From: Phycisphaerae bacterium
Lineage (GTDB): Bacteria; Planctomycetota; Phycisphaerae; Sedimentisphaerales; Anaerohalosphaeraceae
Direction of reading: 5' to 3'
Length of the DNA: 64,000 bases
Assembly (NCBI GenBank): GCA_018052735.1
Contig: JAGPMT010000011.1
Location: 1 to 64,000 of the forward strand
Shown here: positions 43,095-52,005 of the stretch, piece after piece
How positions within the stretch are numbered: position 1 is the first letter of the stretch
Layout: the number at the start of each line of letters is the position of its first letter
Notes under the pieces: model-generated
Seen by the model: the letters and a program-made list of their open reading frames with translations, nothing else
The model's database searches: none
Told to the model about the DNA's origin: nothing
Position numbers and translations under genes: made by a program

Positions 43095-44237
43095 ATGGCA
43101 GAGCCATCTGCAGACAAATCATTCGGCACAACTTTTTCGGTAAAGCGCAGCAAAACTGGGGAAGTTCACCTTGAACTGGCCGGTTCGCTGACATATGCCT
43201 TTGTGGGGTCTCTATGGAATCCCTGCATCCATGCCGTCCGTCATAGCAATCCTCAAAAACTTATTATCGAACTTGACAAAATGAAGGACTATGACAGTGC
43301 CGGCATTGGCCTTTTGACCTTTCTGCAGTCATTGGGCCGCAAAAAAGGATACAGTGTTGAAATTGCTCATCTGCCGACGGAACTTGCGGCTCTGCTGGAG
43401 CGGTATTGTCAGACAGGTGAAAAACCTTCAGCCCCCCCTGCCGGTCTTGGAGCAGTCGCCTCGTTGGGCAAGACAGCAGCCGAAATATTGGCAGATATCC
43501 ACTCGCTTATTGCTTTCTTTGCACAGGTTTTGGTGACCGGACTTCGTTATGCTGTCCATCCGCTGCGGTTTCGCTGGAATGATTTTTTTGTGATGACTGA
43601 ATTGGCCGGCTTTCGCGCTTTGGGCATAGTATCGCTGCTGGGTTTTTTGTTCGGATTGATTATTGCCTTCAGTTCAGCAATGCCGCTGCGTCAGTTTGGG
43701 GTTGAAATCTATGTGGCCGATTTGGTGGCTATCGCATTGGCTCGGGTACTGGGGCCTTTCATTACCGCCATCATTGTGGCCGGGCGAACCGGCTCAGCCT
43801 ATGCGGCAGAAATCGGCACCATGAAAATCAACAACGAAATTGATGCTCTGGAAGTGATGAATCTGGATCCTGTAGGTTTTCTGGTGCTGCCGCGTGTACT
43901 GGCGGCTATATTGGCGACTCCCCTGCTGACTGTGATTGCAAACTTATGGGGTTTGGCAGGTTCCGGATTGGTCATTTTGTCTTTAGGTTATCCGCTGTCG
44001 TCCTATCTTCAGCATGTGGAGTCAATGCTGTCGGCAGCAGATGTACTGGTAGGGATAGTCAAAGCAGTAGTCTTTGGGGGACTTGTTGGAATGGTCGGCT
44101 GTCTTCGCGGCCTCCAAACCCAGCTGGGAGCAGGCGCGGTGGGCATAGCTACCACACGGGCGGTTGTTACGGCTATTATTCTTCTGGTTATAACAGAAGG
44201 GATTTTTGCTGTTCTGCTCCATTATTTGGGAATCTAA
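43095..44237 (+). CDS. mlaE: MlaE-family ABC permease with N-terminal STAS domain
   Basis: 380 residues. Residues about 10-105 are a STAS domain (SLTYAFVGSLWNPC, LIIELDKMKDYDSAGIGLLTFLQ), equivalent to the separate MlaB of E. coli; residues about 135-378 are the permease with five to six membrane helices and the family signature GFLFGLIIAFSSAMPLRQFG, ARVLGPFITAIIVAGRTGSAYAAEIGTMK, NEIDALEVM. It moves phospholipids between membranes with the ATPase and MCE protein encoded next. Four bases before the ATPase start. Confidence 0.93.
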   Translation: MAEPSADKSFGTTFSVKRSKTGEVHLELAGSLTYAFVGSLWNPCIHAVRHSNPQKLIIELDKMKDYDSAGIGLLTFLQSLGRKKGYSVEIAHLPTELAALLERYCQTGEKPSAPPAGLGAVASLGKTAAEILADIHSLIAFFAQVLVTGLRYAVHPLRFRWNDFFVMTELAGFRALGIVSLLGFLFGLIIAFSSAMPLRQFGVEIYVADLVAIALARVLGPFITAIIVAGRTGSAYAAEIGTMKINNEIDALEVMNLDPVGFLVLPRVLAAILATPLLTVIANLWGLAGSGLVILSLGYPLSSYLQHVESMLSAADVLVGIVKAVVFGGLVGMVGCLRGLQTQLGAGAVGIATTRAVVTAIILLVITEGIFAVLLHYLGI

Positions 44238-44241
44238 TCCA

Positions 44242-45003
44242 ATGAACGAACCGATTATCCAAGTAGAGAATCTAACGGCCGGATATGAGGACACTGTTAT
44301 CCTTGAAAGGGTCTCGTTTGAGGTGTACCGGGGGGAGATTTTCGTCATTTTGGGAGGTTCCGGATGCGGCAAAAGTACCCTGTTGCGGCACTTGATAGGA
44401 CTGCAGACCCCGATGGCCGGAAACATTCGGATTCTCGGCCAAGACATCACAGCCGCTGCAGGCAGTCAGAAGGAACAGATCCTCTCGACTTTCGGGGTAT
44501 CCTTTCAGGGCGGAGCACTGCTCGGTTCTATGACAGCCATTGAAAATGTTATGCTGCCTTTGTCGGAGCACACCAATCTGCCGACCGGCGCCATCGAATG
44601 GATTGCTCATCAAAAACTGGAGTTGGTCGGGCTGGGCGGCTATGCGGATTACAAGCCGGCCCAGCTGAGCGGCGGGATGCAGAAACGCGCTGCACTGGCA
44701 AGGGCTATGGCGCTGGACCCGCAAATTCTGTTTCTGGATGAGCCGTCGGCAGGGCTTGATCCCATCACGGCGGCACAGCTGGATGAACTGATTATTCAAT
44801 TGTCGCAGAGCATGGGGATTACCTTTGTGATTGTAACACATGAGCTGCAAAGCATATTTGCTCTGGCCAGTCGGGCAATTATGCTGGAAAAAAATGCCAA
44901 AGGCATCATAGCCCAAGGCCATCCCAACGACCTGAAAAACGATAAAACCAATCCGGCAGTCTGGCGATTTTTCAATCGAATGCCGCCTTCTTTGCCGGTA
45001 TAA
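44242..45003 (+). CDS. mlaF: ABC transporter ATP-binding protein, MlaF type
   Basis: 253 residues from ATG 44242 (MNEPIIQVENLT). Walker A GGSGCGKSTLLRHLIGLQ, Q-loop FQGGALLGSMTAIENVMLP, ABC signature LSGGMQKRAALARAMAL, Walker B ILFLDEPSAGLDPITAAQ and H-loop IVTHEL. Powers lipid transport with the permease at 43095. Confidence 0.95.
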   Translation: MNEPIIQVENLTAGYEDTVILERVSFEVYRGEIFVILGGSGCGKSTLLRHLIGLQTPMAGNIRILGQDITAAAGSQKEQILSTFGVSFQGGALLGSMTAIENVMLPLSEHTNLPTGAIEWIAHQKLELVGLGGYADYKPAQLSGGMQKRAALARAMALDPQILFLDEPSAGLDPITAAQLDELIIQLSQSMGITFVIVTHELQSIFALASRAIMLEKNAKGIIAQGHPNDLKNDKTNPAVWRFFNRMPPSLPV

Positions 45004-45021
45004 TACCATCGGAAGACTGCA

Positions 45022-45969
45022 ATGAAGCAAAACAGCACTTACTTCAAAATCGGGATTTTTATTCTGGGATGCACGGCCATTCTGCTGGGCGGGCTGGCGT
45101 GGCTCAGCAGCAGCGCCTTTCGCGGAAAGCCGGTGCTGGTGGAAACCTATCTCAATGAATCCGTACAGGGCTTAAATATCGGTTCTGCCGTCACGCACCG
45201 CGGCGTAAAAATCGGCCGAGTCAAGACAATCACGCTGGTTGCTCTGGAGTATGCGCTTAAACCCGATACCCCTGAGTATAATGCCTTTCACAGCTATGTG
45301 GCGGTGATTATGGAAATTGACAGCCGCGCATTTTTAGGGGTGGATAATAATCGGCTCCTGGTTGAGTCGCTGCTTGACAGCAAAATAAAGCTCGGCCTGC
45401 GATTCAAGCTCAGCTTTCAGGGGATTACGGGGCTGGCTTATATGGAAGCAGATTATTTTGATCCCCAGCGCAGCGTACCGCCAGATGTACCGTGGAAGCC
45501 CAAATACATTTATGTTCCTTCTACAGCAAGCTTGTTTACCAGCTTTACACAGGCGGTAGAGCGAATCTATCAGCGGCTTGAAAAAATGCCTATCGAAGGT
45601 GTTTTGGAGAAGATGCAGAATACGCTGAGCAGCATGGACCAAGCCGTTCAAGAGGCCGAAGTAGGAAAAATCAGTCAATCTGTCACTGCGCTGGCTGAAG
45701 ATTTGCGTCAAACCAATCGCCGGCTGCAGGATTTTCTTGAATCTGCAAAGAGCCTTCCGGCCGATTTCGACAGTGCCATCCTCCAGCTAAACTCGACTCT
45801 GTCTCATATTGAACAACTGATTGACCGCAATGAATCGGATGTAGAAAAGCTGCTTATCAATCTGAATATCGTGACGCAGCATCTCAAACAGCTTGCAGAA
45901 AAACTCAATACAGACCCGGCGCAATTTCTGTTGTCAAAACCAAGACCGCCATCGGAGTACATCAAATGA
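45022..45969 (+). CDS. mlaD: MCE-domain protein, MlaD type
   Basis: 315 residues. One N-terminal membrane anchor at about 8-30 (FKIGIFILGCTAILLGGLAWL), MCE domain at about 35-150 (LNESVQGLNIGSAVTHRGVKIGRVKTI, FQGITGLAYMEADYF), then a long helical coiled-coil part to the C-terminus (YQRLEKMPIEGVLEKM, MDQAVQEAEVGKI). Forms the periplasmic lipid-binding ring or tube. Overlaps the lipoprotein gene by four bases (ATGA). Confidence 0.93.
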   Translation: MKQNSTYFKIGIFILGCTAILLGGLAWLSSSAFRGKPVLVETYLNESVQGLNIGSAVTHRGVKIGRVKTITLVALEYALKPDTPEYNAFHSYVAVIMEIDSRAFLGVDNNRLLVESLLDSKIKLGLRFKLSFQGITGLAYMEADYFDPQRSVPPDVPWKPKYIYVPSTASLFTSFTQAVERIYQRLEKMPIEGVLEKMQNTLSSMDQAVQEAEVGKISQSVTALAEDLRQTNRRLQDFLESAKSLPADFDSAILQLNSTLSHIEQLIDRNESDVEKLLINLNIVTQHLKQLAEKLNTDPAQFLLSKPRPPSEYIK

Positions 45970-46595
45970 ACGCAAGATTAAACAGCGGAAAACTGGGGCT
46001 CTGCATTCTGGCAGGGATAGTTCTGACCGGCTGCCCCATTCAAAAGCGTCTGCCTATTCCGCAGCAGACTTTTCTGCTGGAGGTTCAGCGCCCGCAGGAA
46101 GAAAAACCGGCCGCTTTGCCCGTCTGCCTTCGCATCAGTTCCTGTACACCCGCTTCGCCTTATGCGGGTACTCCATTTATCTATCGGACTGGACCAACTG
46201 TTTATGAAAAAGATGCTTACAATGCCTTTTTAGTAAGCCCCGATGAGCAAATCACGGAGATTTTGAATCAATGGTACCTGTCCAGCGGCTTATTTTCCTG
46301 CCCGCCAAAAGCAGACACATTGAGGATGGAACCTCACTTGAATATCCTGCACACTGATTTCCGGGATAAAAACAAGCCAGCCGCTGTCGTGCAAATGAAC
46401 TTTCGGCTTACCCGGACGGATAAAACCTGTTCCTGCCCAATTGTACTGCTGAACAAGACTTATTCGGCCGAAATACCCCTTTTACAAACTCCCGCAGCGT
46501 CCGATATTGTAAGCGGTTTAAGTACTGCCTTGACCAGCATTCTGCAGGAACTTGAAAGAGATGTTGTGCAATCGATAGCGAGTACTTCTTTATGA
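45966..46595 (+). CDS. ABC-type transport auxiliary lipoprotein (PqiC/YmbA-like)
   Basis: 209 residues. Signal peptide with lipobox LTGC at about residue 22. The rest resembles the outer-membrane lipoprotein that ends MCE operons (TFLLEVQRP, LRISSCTPASPYAGTPFIYRT). By family knowledge it connects the MCE protein with the outer membrane. Overlap with mlaD places it in the operon. Confidence 0.8.
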   Translation: MNARLNSGKLGLCILAGIVLTGCPIQKRLPIPQQTFLLEVQRPQEEKPAALPVCLRISSCTPASPYAGTPFIYRTGPTVYEKDAYNAFLVSPDEQITEILNQWYLSSGLFSCPPKADTLRMEPHLNILHTDFRDKNKPAAVVQMNFRLTRTDKTCSCPIVLLNKTYSAEIPLLQTPAASDIVSGLSTALTSILQELERDVVQSIASTSL

Positions 46596-46604
46596 TGCTG
46601 CCGT

Positions 46605-47522
46605 TTAGAATGCCGCAGCGACCAAATCTGCTTTGCGGATTCGATTGATTTGCTCATATACCTGTGCCAAAGTAACTGCATTGCGGGTTAAAGCCGCCGC
46701 TTCTTCTGTTTTGGCCAGATAGTATTCGCATCGCTCCATCTGTCCCTGCATTCGGGACAGCCGAGCCATTGTCAGCCAGCCGTCAATCAACATGGGATGA
46801 TACCGACCGAAAATGCGGCTTTTAATCGCCAGCGACTGGGACATCGTCTCTTGGGCTTGGGTGAAATTGTTGCAGGCAAGCCAGAATTTTGACATCTGCT
46901 CCAGCACATCAGCGGTCATCAGATGCTCGGAGCCGTAGTACTGTTCATACATATCCAATGCGGATCTGTAATTGCCTTCCGCCTGCTCCATCTGCCCTTG
47001 TGCAAACTGCAGATTAGCCGATTCCAGTATAAAAGGTGCCATTTCTCTGTCCTGCAGGCCGCAATGCCGGAGCATTATTTCAATCGCCTGCGACAGGCAG
47101 GATTGGGCCTGTTCAAGATCGCCCTGACGTCTGCAGACAGCGCTAAGCATGCGGAGGGTATGGGCAACATAAGGATGACTCTCAAATAAGGCCTGCTTCT
47201 GGAGCTCCGCTCCCTCCTCAAACCGCTGCCGCGCTTCGTTGAGCAAGCCTTCATAACTGCATACGGTTCCCATATCAATCAGGCATAAGGCCAGCTCCCC
47301 TGCATCGGTTTTGCCGGAACGGGCCTGCTGCAGCGCCTGTGAAGCCAAAATATGGGCTTTGTCATATTTCCCAAATGCCATATAGGCCCGTGCCATCGAG
47401 CGAAGTGTCCGCGTGGATAGTTCCGTTTCGTGGGCTGTTGCAGAGAGTTTATCTGTTACTATTCCTGCAGCCAACAAAACAATAACGGCAAGTTTTAGAG
47501 AAAAACGGCGGCTTTGGGCCAT
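46605..47522 (-). CDS. Exported tetratricopeptide-repeat protein
   Basis: 305 residues with a signal peptide (MAQSRRFSLKLAVIVLLAAG). Residues about 37-290 are TPR-like helical pairs: RTLRSMARAYMAFGKYDKAH, LCLIDMGTVCSYEGLLNEARQ, YVAHTLRMLSAVCRRQGDLEQAQ and more. A scaffold for protein contacts in the periplasm; partner unknown. It converges on the Mla operon. Confidence 0.83.
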   Translation of the reverse strand: MAQSRRFSLKLAVIVLLAAGIVTDKLSATAHETELSTRTLRSMARAYMAFGKYDKAHILASQALQQARSGKTDAGELALCLIDMGTVCSYEGLLNEARQRFEEGAELQKQALFESHPYVAHTLRMLSAVCRRQGDLEQAQSCLSQAIEIMLRHCGLQDREMAPFILESANLQFAQGQMEQAEGNYRSALDMYEQYYGSEHLMTADVLEQMSKFWLACNNFTQAQETMSQSLAIKSRIFGRYHPMLIDGWLTMARLSRMQGQMERCEYYLAKTEEAAALTRNAVTLAQVYEQINRIRKADLVAAAF

Positions 47523-47823
47523 TCTTCTACCCTCTTAACAGAACGTCTATCAAATAGTCCATTTAAAACATAAGATACATTGTGTCTTTACGGCTGAAAG
47601 ATTGGCTGACTTGAGCAGAATTGGCCAGAATTTCTATCGATGGGGAAATTTTTTATAAATCGTTTTGCATATGAAACAGCACTTTATAGGACTAAATCCC
47701 AAGTGCCCGATTATCCCGAATAATGCATACCCACAATATCGCTATATTTTGTAATTTAATTACATCAGAGAAAAAACGTAAAAAAAACTGGAAATTATGG
47801 GATTTCTTACTAAAATCCCTCCT
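47523..47823. other. Divergent gap between the TPR gene and the fatty-acid/polyketide-like cluster
   Basis: About 300 AT-rich bases that must hold the promoters of both neighbours. No hexamer pair stood out clearly. Confidence 0.35.
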
Positions 47824-48294
47824 ATGAAATTTGTACTGATTGATAAAATTACAGCACTGGAATCGGGTCAGCGTCTAACAGCTGTCAAAAGCGTATCGCT
47901 GGCGGAAGAATATTTGGCGGACCACTTTCCGACATTTCCGGTACTTCCGGGTGTCCTTTTGCTGGAAGGATTGATAGAATCCGCTTCATGGCTGGTGCGC
48001 GAATATCAGAATTTTTCCAATAGTATGATTCTGCTGGAAAGCGCTGCCAATGTAAAATACAAGAGTTTCGCGGCGCCGGGTATGCAGATTCACTACACCG
48101 TAACAGCCGCAGCCATCGAGCAGAATACCAGCAGTTTTAAGGGCGTTGGAACGTGCGGGGATGAATCCATTGTAGAGGCCAAGCTGACACTTCGGCATTT
48201 TAACTTGGCCGACGAAAATCCCCGATTGGCCCGAACCGACACTATTCTCATTGAAAATCTTAAGCAGCGTTGGAAATTGCTGTATAATGGATAG
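47824..48294 (+). CDS. FabZ-like hydroxyacyl-ACP dehydratase (first copy)
   Basis: 156 residues from the Met aligned with the second copy (MKFVLIDKI against MRWIWIDKF); an upstream ATG at 47797 has a weak GGAA ribosome site and would add nine. Hot-dog fold signature: LADHFPTFPVLPGVLLLEGL, with the catalytic His and Glu of FabZ in place. By family it removes water from 3-hydroxyacyl-ACP. It is the first of five genes (dehydratase, ACP, dehydratase, KS, KS). It is more divergent than the second copy, notably after residue 60. Confidence 0.85.
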   Translation: MKFVLIDKITALESGQRLTAVKSVSLAEEYLADHFPTFPVLPGVLLLEGLIESASWLVREYQNFSNSMILLESAANVKYKSFAAPGMQIHYTVTAAAIEQNTSSFKGVGTCGDESIVEAKLTLRHFNLADENPRLARTDTILIENLKQRWKLLYNG

Positions 48295-48356
48295 AATCTC
48301 GTATAGAATGAGTTCTTTAATGAATTCCATAAAGACCGTAATGGAGGCAATTTATT

Positions 48357-48749
48357 ATGGCAATGAGCCGCGATGAAATTTTTGAAAAAGTGAAGGATGT
48401 GCTTGTAGATGCACTTGGACTGGACGATGACGATGTTACCGAAGACGCCACGCTGATGGGCGACTTGGGTGCAGAAAGCATCGATTTTCTGGATATCGTA
48501 TTTCGTCTTGAAAAGGCATTTAATATCAAAGTTCCGCGCGAAGAGCTTTTCCCGGCTGAAGCCGTGATGAACAATCCCGAATATGTCAGCGGCGGCAAGG
48601 TCACCGCAAAAGGTCTTGCAGAACTGCGGGCCCGTATGCCTCACACCGATTTGAGCAACTTTGAAAAAGATCCGGATGTCAACAAAATTGCCGACCTTTT
48701 CACAGTAGGTGCGGTTATAAACTTTATTGAGAGCAAAATCAGCGCCTGA
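48357..48749 (+). CDS. Acyl carrier protein with an unusual C-terminal insertion
   Basis: 130 residues; ATG preceded by GGAGG at 9 bases. The first 60 residues match a normal ACP, with the phosphopantetheine Ser in LGAESIDFLDIVF (Ser41; GAES replaces the common GADS). Between the third helix (VPREELFPAEAVMNN) and a final helix (TVGAVINFIESKI) there is an extra stretch of about 45 residues (KVTAKGLAELRARMP, SNFEKDPDVNKIADL). Typical ACPs are about 78 residues. It should carry the growing chain for the KS pair at 49326-51956. Confidence 0.9.
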   Translation: MAMSRDEIFEKVKDVLVDALGLDDDDVTEDATLMGDLGAESIDFLDIVFRLEKAFNIKVPREELFPAEAVMNNPEYVSGGKVTAKGLAELRARMPHTDLSNFEKDPDVNKIADLFTVGAVINFIESKISA

Positions 48750-48843
48750 TATTGGCCGCCTCGGCACAATAATTTTCTCTGCCGCGGCAGGAGAGAGTAT
48801 ATCTTTTCTGCCGATGTCCTTTTTTAATAGAAAATCAAAAATC

Positions 48844-49329
48844 ATGCGTTGGATATGGATTGATAAGTTTTTAGAATTTAAAAGCGGCCAATATGCTGTG
48901 GCCTTAAAAAATGTCACGCTGGCCGAAGAGCACCTGCACGACCATTTTCCGGGCTTTCCGGTCATGCCGGAATGCCTGATGATAGAAGCAATGGCCCAAA
49001 CAGGCGGTATCCTTGTCGGTGAAGCACGAAATTTTGCCGAGAAGGTCATTTTGGCAAAGATTAAAAAGGCCGTCTTTTACCATTATGTCTGTCCCGGCGA
49101 TACGATAACGCTCCATGCTCGGATTGAATCCATCGCTCCGGAGGCCGCCAGCATCGAAGGGGAAATCAAACGCGGTGACCAGCGGATTGCTCAAATCAGC
49201 TTAATGTTCAGTCACATTGACAAAAACCTTGCCGGCAAGCAGTTTCCGGAAGAGAATTTTGTATTTACCGATATGTTTCATTCTCTTCTAACCGGTTTTG
49301 TCGAACGTCCGACGGAGCCAGCCCTATGA
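48844..49329 (+). CDS. FabZ-like hydroxyacyl-ACP dehydratase (second copy)
   Basis: 161 residues from the Met giving MRWIWIDKFLEF; the frame is open further upstream into the ACP gene, but that part has no family likeness. Signature: LHDHFPGFPVMPECLMIEAMAQTGG, with the catalytic His and Glu present but PGV changed to PEC. Overlaps the following KS by four bases (ATGA), so translation is coupled. Either this or the first copy may have become a structural or binding partner. Confidence 0.88.
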   Translation: MRWIWIDKFLEFKSGQYAVALKNVTLAEEHLHDHFPGFPVMPECLMIEAMAQTGGILVGEARNFAEKVILAKIKKAVFYHYVCPGDTITLHARIESIAPEAASIEGEIKRGDQRIAQISLMFSHIDKNLAGKQFPEENFVFTDMFHSLLTGFVERPTEPAL

Positions 49330-50648
49330 ACAAACGCCGCGTGGTAGTTACAGGCATCGGCGCAGTAACCCCTCTGGGGCTGTCGAGTTCTGACTTATGG
49401 TCGGGTCTTCTGGAAGGCCGATGCGGCATCCGTAAAATCCGTGCATTTGATGCTTCGGCGTTTCCCTGCCAGCTGGCTGGCGAAGTGGCAGAATACAATA
49501 TTCGCGACTATGTCCCTAAATCATATCGCAAGGCAACCAAACTGATGAGCCGGGATATCGAGCTGTCAGTCATTGCCGCCGATGAGGCCATCCGAAACAG
49601 CGGGCTGATTACCAAAGCCGCGGAAACAGAATCTCGTTCCGTTCCGCCGGAACGGTTTGCTATCAGCTTCGGCGCCGGACTAATCAGCTGTGATATGCAG
49701 GAAATCGCTCCCTGTATTGCGATGAGTCTCACAGACGGCCGGTTTGACATACGCAAATGGGGCAAGGATGGAATGCAGGCATTAACTCCCCTGTGGCTGT
49801 TGAAGTATCTGCCCAATATGCTGCCCTGCCATATCGGCATCATTCACGACATACAAGGCCCCAGCAATACCATCACCTGCGGGGAAACCGCAGGACATAT
49901 TGCTGTCGCAGAAGCGGCTGAAATGATAGCCCGCGGTGACGCGGATGCCGCCCTTGCTGGCGGCTGCGAAGCCAAGGTCAATCCCATTGTGATGCTTCGC
50001 CAATGCCTGCTGAAGCGCTCTGCTGAAAATGCCAACGACACACCCGAACAGGCCTGCCGGCCTTTTGATGCCGATGCGGGCGGCTCTGTTTTCGGAGAAG
50101 CCGGCGGCGTGCTGGTGCTCGAGGAGCTGCAGGCGGCTGTCTGCCGCAAGGCCCCTATTGCCGCTGAGCTGGTTGGAGCCGCATCAAGCAACAATTTGAA
50201 TGCAGATTTCATCCATTTGGAATCCGACGGCAAAGGGCTTCAAATTGCAATCCGCAAAGCCCTCGAGGAAGCACATATCAGACCCGAGCAGATTGACCTG
50301 ATTATCCCGACGGGGACCGGCATTGCTGCTGACGACAGGGCTGAGGCCGCCGCTCTGGAAGCGGTGTTTGGCTCGGCCCTGCAAACAATCAATGTCTGGC
50401 CTATTAAAAGCATGGTTTCGCATACAGGAGCTGCTGCGGGAGTGGTCGATTTGATTGCTGCAGTTTTGGCAATCCAGCATGGTACTATCGGGCCTGCTGT
50501 GAACTTCTCCCGACCTGCTAACGGCTGCCGGCTGAAGATTCATACAAAACAAACAACCCAAAATATCCGGTTTGCATTATGCTGCGGCTACTCTTTCGGC
50601 GGTCAGACAGCGGCGGTTGTGATAAAGAAATATGAGGATTCGCTATAA
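49326..50648 (+). CDS. Beta-ketoacyl synthase-like protein lacking the catalytic Cys and first His (chain-length-factor-like)
   Basis: 440 residues of thiolase-fold KS (VVVTGIGAVTPLG at the start, GDADAALAGG, FGEAGGVLVLE). The usual Cys site reads ITCGETAG: aligned from GDAD backwards, Glu187 stands at the Cys position (Cys185 is two residues early). The first His site reads IPTGTG with Thr329 in place of His. The second, KSMVSHTGAAAG, keeps Lys361 and His366. This pattern (dead KS beside a live one) is that of KS-beta/chain-length factors of type II polyketide synthases, where Gln replaces Cys. It abuts the intact KS with no gap. Confidence 0.88.
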   Translation: MNKRRVVVTGIGAVTPLGLSSSDLWSGLLEGRCGIRKIRAFDASAFPCQLAGEVAEYNIRDYVPKSYRKATKLMSRDIELSVIAADEAIRNSGLITKAAETESRSVPPERFAISFGAGLISCDMQEIAPCIAMSLTDGRFDIRKWGKDGMQALTPLWLLKYLPNMLPCHIGIIHDIQGPSNTITCGETAGHIAVAEAAEMIARGDADAALAGGCEAKVNPIVMLRQCLLKRSAENANDTPEQACRPFDADAGGSVFGEAGGVLVLEELQAAVCRKAPIAAELVGAASSNNLNADFIHLESDGKGLQIAIRKALEEAHIRPEQIDLIIPTGTGIAADDRAEAAALEAVFGSALQTINVWPIKSMVSHTGAAAGVVDLIAAVLAIQHGTIGPAVNFSRPANGCRLKIHTKQTTQNIRFALCCGYSFGGQTAAVVIKKYEDSL

Positions 50649-51956
50649 ATGAAACAGCGCGTTGTCATTACAGGAATGGGTATTGTTTGTCCGCTGGGAA
50701 ACGATGTAGCGGCGATGTGGAACGGCCTGATGACCGGTCAGTCAGGGGCGGGCCGCACCACCCTTTTCGACGCTTCAGCATTTCCCACGACGTTTGACGC
50801 CGAAGTTAAAAATTATGATCCTGCACGCTTTGTCAAACATATGCATCTGCACAAAAACGGCAATCGCGGCTCCCTGTTTGTGCTGGGTGCGTGTGTACAG
50901 GCCTGCAGACAGGCCGGCATCGACGTAGAAACCGATGCCCCTGCTGACGGAATCGACCGAACCCGTCTGGGAATTTATCTGGGGGCAGGCGAAGGACCGG
51001 CCGTTGCCGATGCTTTTTTCAACTCCATCGCAGAAAGCTGGGACAGCCAAGCCCATCGTTTCGACTGGCCCCGCTGGACACACGCGTTTGCATCAAGAAC
51101 AACACCGGCATTGGAGCTGGAGCAGGAACCGAATATGCCTTCAGCACATCTAGCGCTGCTGACCGGGGCTCGCGGGATCACACGCAATTGCCTGACCGCT
51201 TGTGCCGCCAGCACACAGGCCGTCGGCGAAGCAGCCATGCTGGTCCGACACGGCAAGGCCGATATTATGATCGCCGGAGGAGCCCATTCCATGATTCACC
51301 CGCTGGGTGTAACCGGATTCAACCGGCTGACTGCCCTTTCAACCCGCAATGACAGCCCGACAACAGCATCCAGACCCTTCTCCGCCAGCCGGGATGGTTT
51401 TGTTCTCGGGGAAGGAGCAGCGATTGTCATTCTTGAAACCCTTGAATCGGCCCAACAACGCAAGGTTCCGATTTTAGCAGAACTCATCGGCTTCGGCAGC
51501 AGCAACGATGCATTTCGCGTTACCGATATGCATGAAGAAGCCCGCGGAGCAGTACAAGCCATGCAGGCCGCACTGAACGATGCCGGTGTAACAATTTATG
51601 ACATCGATTACATCAGTACGCACGGCACCAGTACGGCCGAAAATGATTCGATTGAGACGCTGGCAATCAAAAAGGTCTTCGGCGACCATGCCAAAAAAGT
51701 CCCCTGCAGCAGTCCGAAGAGCCAATTCGGCCACCTTATTGGAGCAACGGGCTGTGCAGAGCTGATTACCTGCATTATGGCCATACAGGAACAAATATTG
51801 CCGCCGACCATGAACTTGACAGACCCCGATCCGGCGCTGGATTTGGATTATGTGCCCAACTGCCCCCGCAGGACCCGTGTCAATACCGTGATGAGTGAAT
51901 CCTTCGGCTTTGGGGGACAGAACAATGTCTTGATTCTACGGCGGTTTTCGGACTAA
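50649..51956 (+). CDS. Beta-ketoacyl-ACP synthase with intact catalytic triad (KS-alpha-like)
   Basis: 435 residues, FabF family. Cys185 in NCLTACAASTQAVGEAA, His325 in YISTHGTSTAENDS, His362 in KSQFGHLIGATGCAEL, and the C-terminal SFGFGGQNNVLIL. Performs Claisen condensation on the ACP-bound chain. It starts immediately after the stop of the degenerate KS, which suggests a KS-alpha/beta dimer. The cluster has no ketoreductase, enoyl reductase or malonyl transferase, so those would be shared with primary metabolism or encoded elsewhere. Confidence 0.93.
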   Translation: MKQRVVITGMGIVCPLGNDVAAMWNGLMTGQSGAGRTTLFDASAFPTTFDAEVKNYDPARFVKHMHLHKNGNRGSLFVLGACVQACRQAGIDVETDAPADGIDRTRLGIYLGAGEGPAVADAFFNSIAESWDSQAHRFDWPRWTHAFASRTTPALELEQEPNMPSAHLALLTGARGITRNCLTACAASTQAVGEAAMLVRHGKADIMIAGGAHSMIHPLGVTGFNRLTALSTRNDSPTTASRPFSASRDGFVLGEGAAIVILETLESAQQRKVPILAELIGFGSSNDAFRVTDMHEEARGAVQAMQAALNDAGVTIYDIDYISTHGTSTAENDSIETLAIKKVFGDHAKKVPCSSPKSQFGHLIGATGCAELITCIMAIQEQILPPTMNLTDPDPALDLDYVPNCPRRTRVNTVMSESFGFGGQNNVLILRRFSD

Positions 51957-52005
51957 TGTAGGCAAGATATGAGAGAGGAATATCCGGTTTTTTAGAGGCA
52001 ACGCC

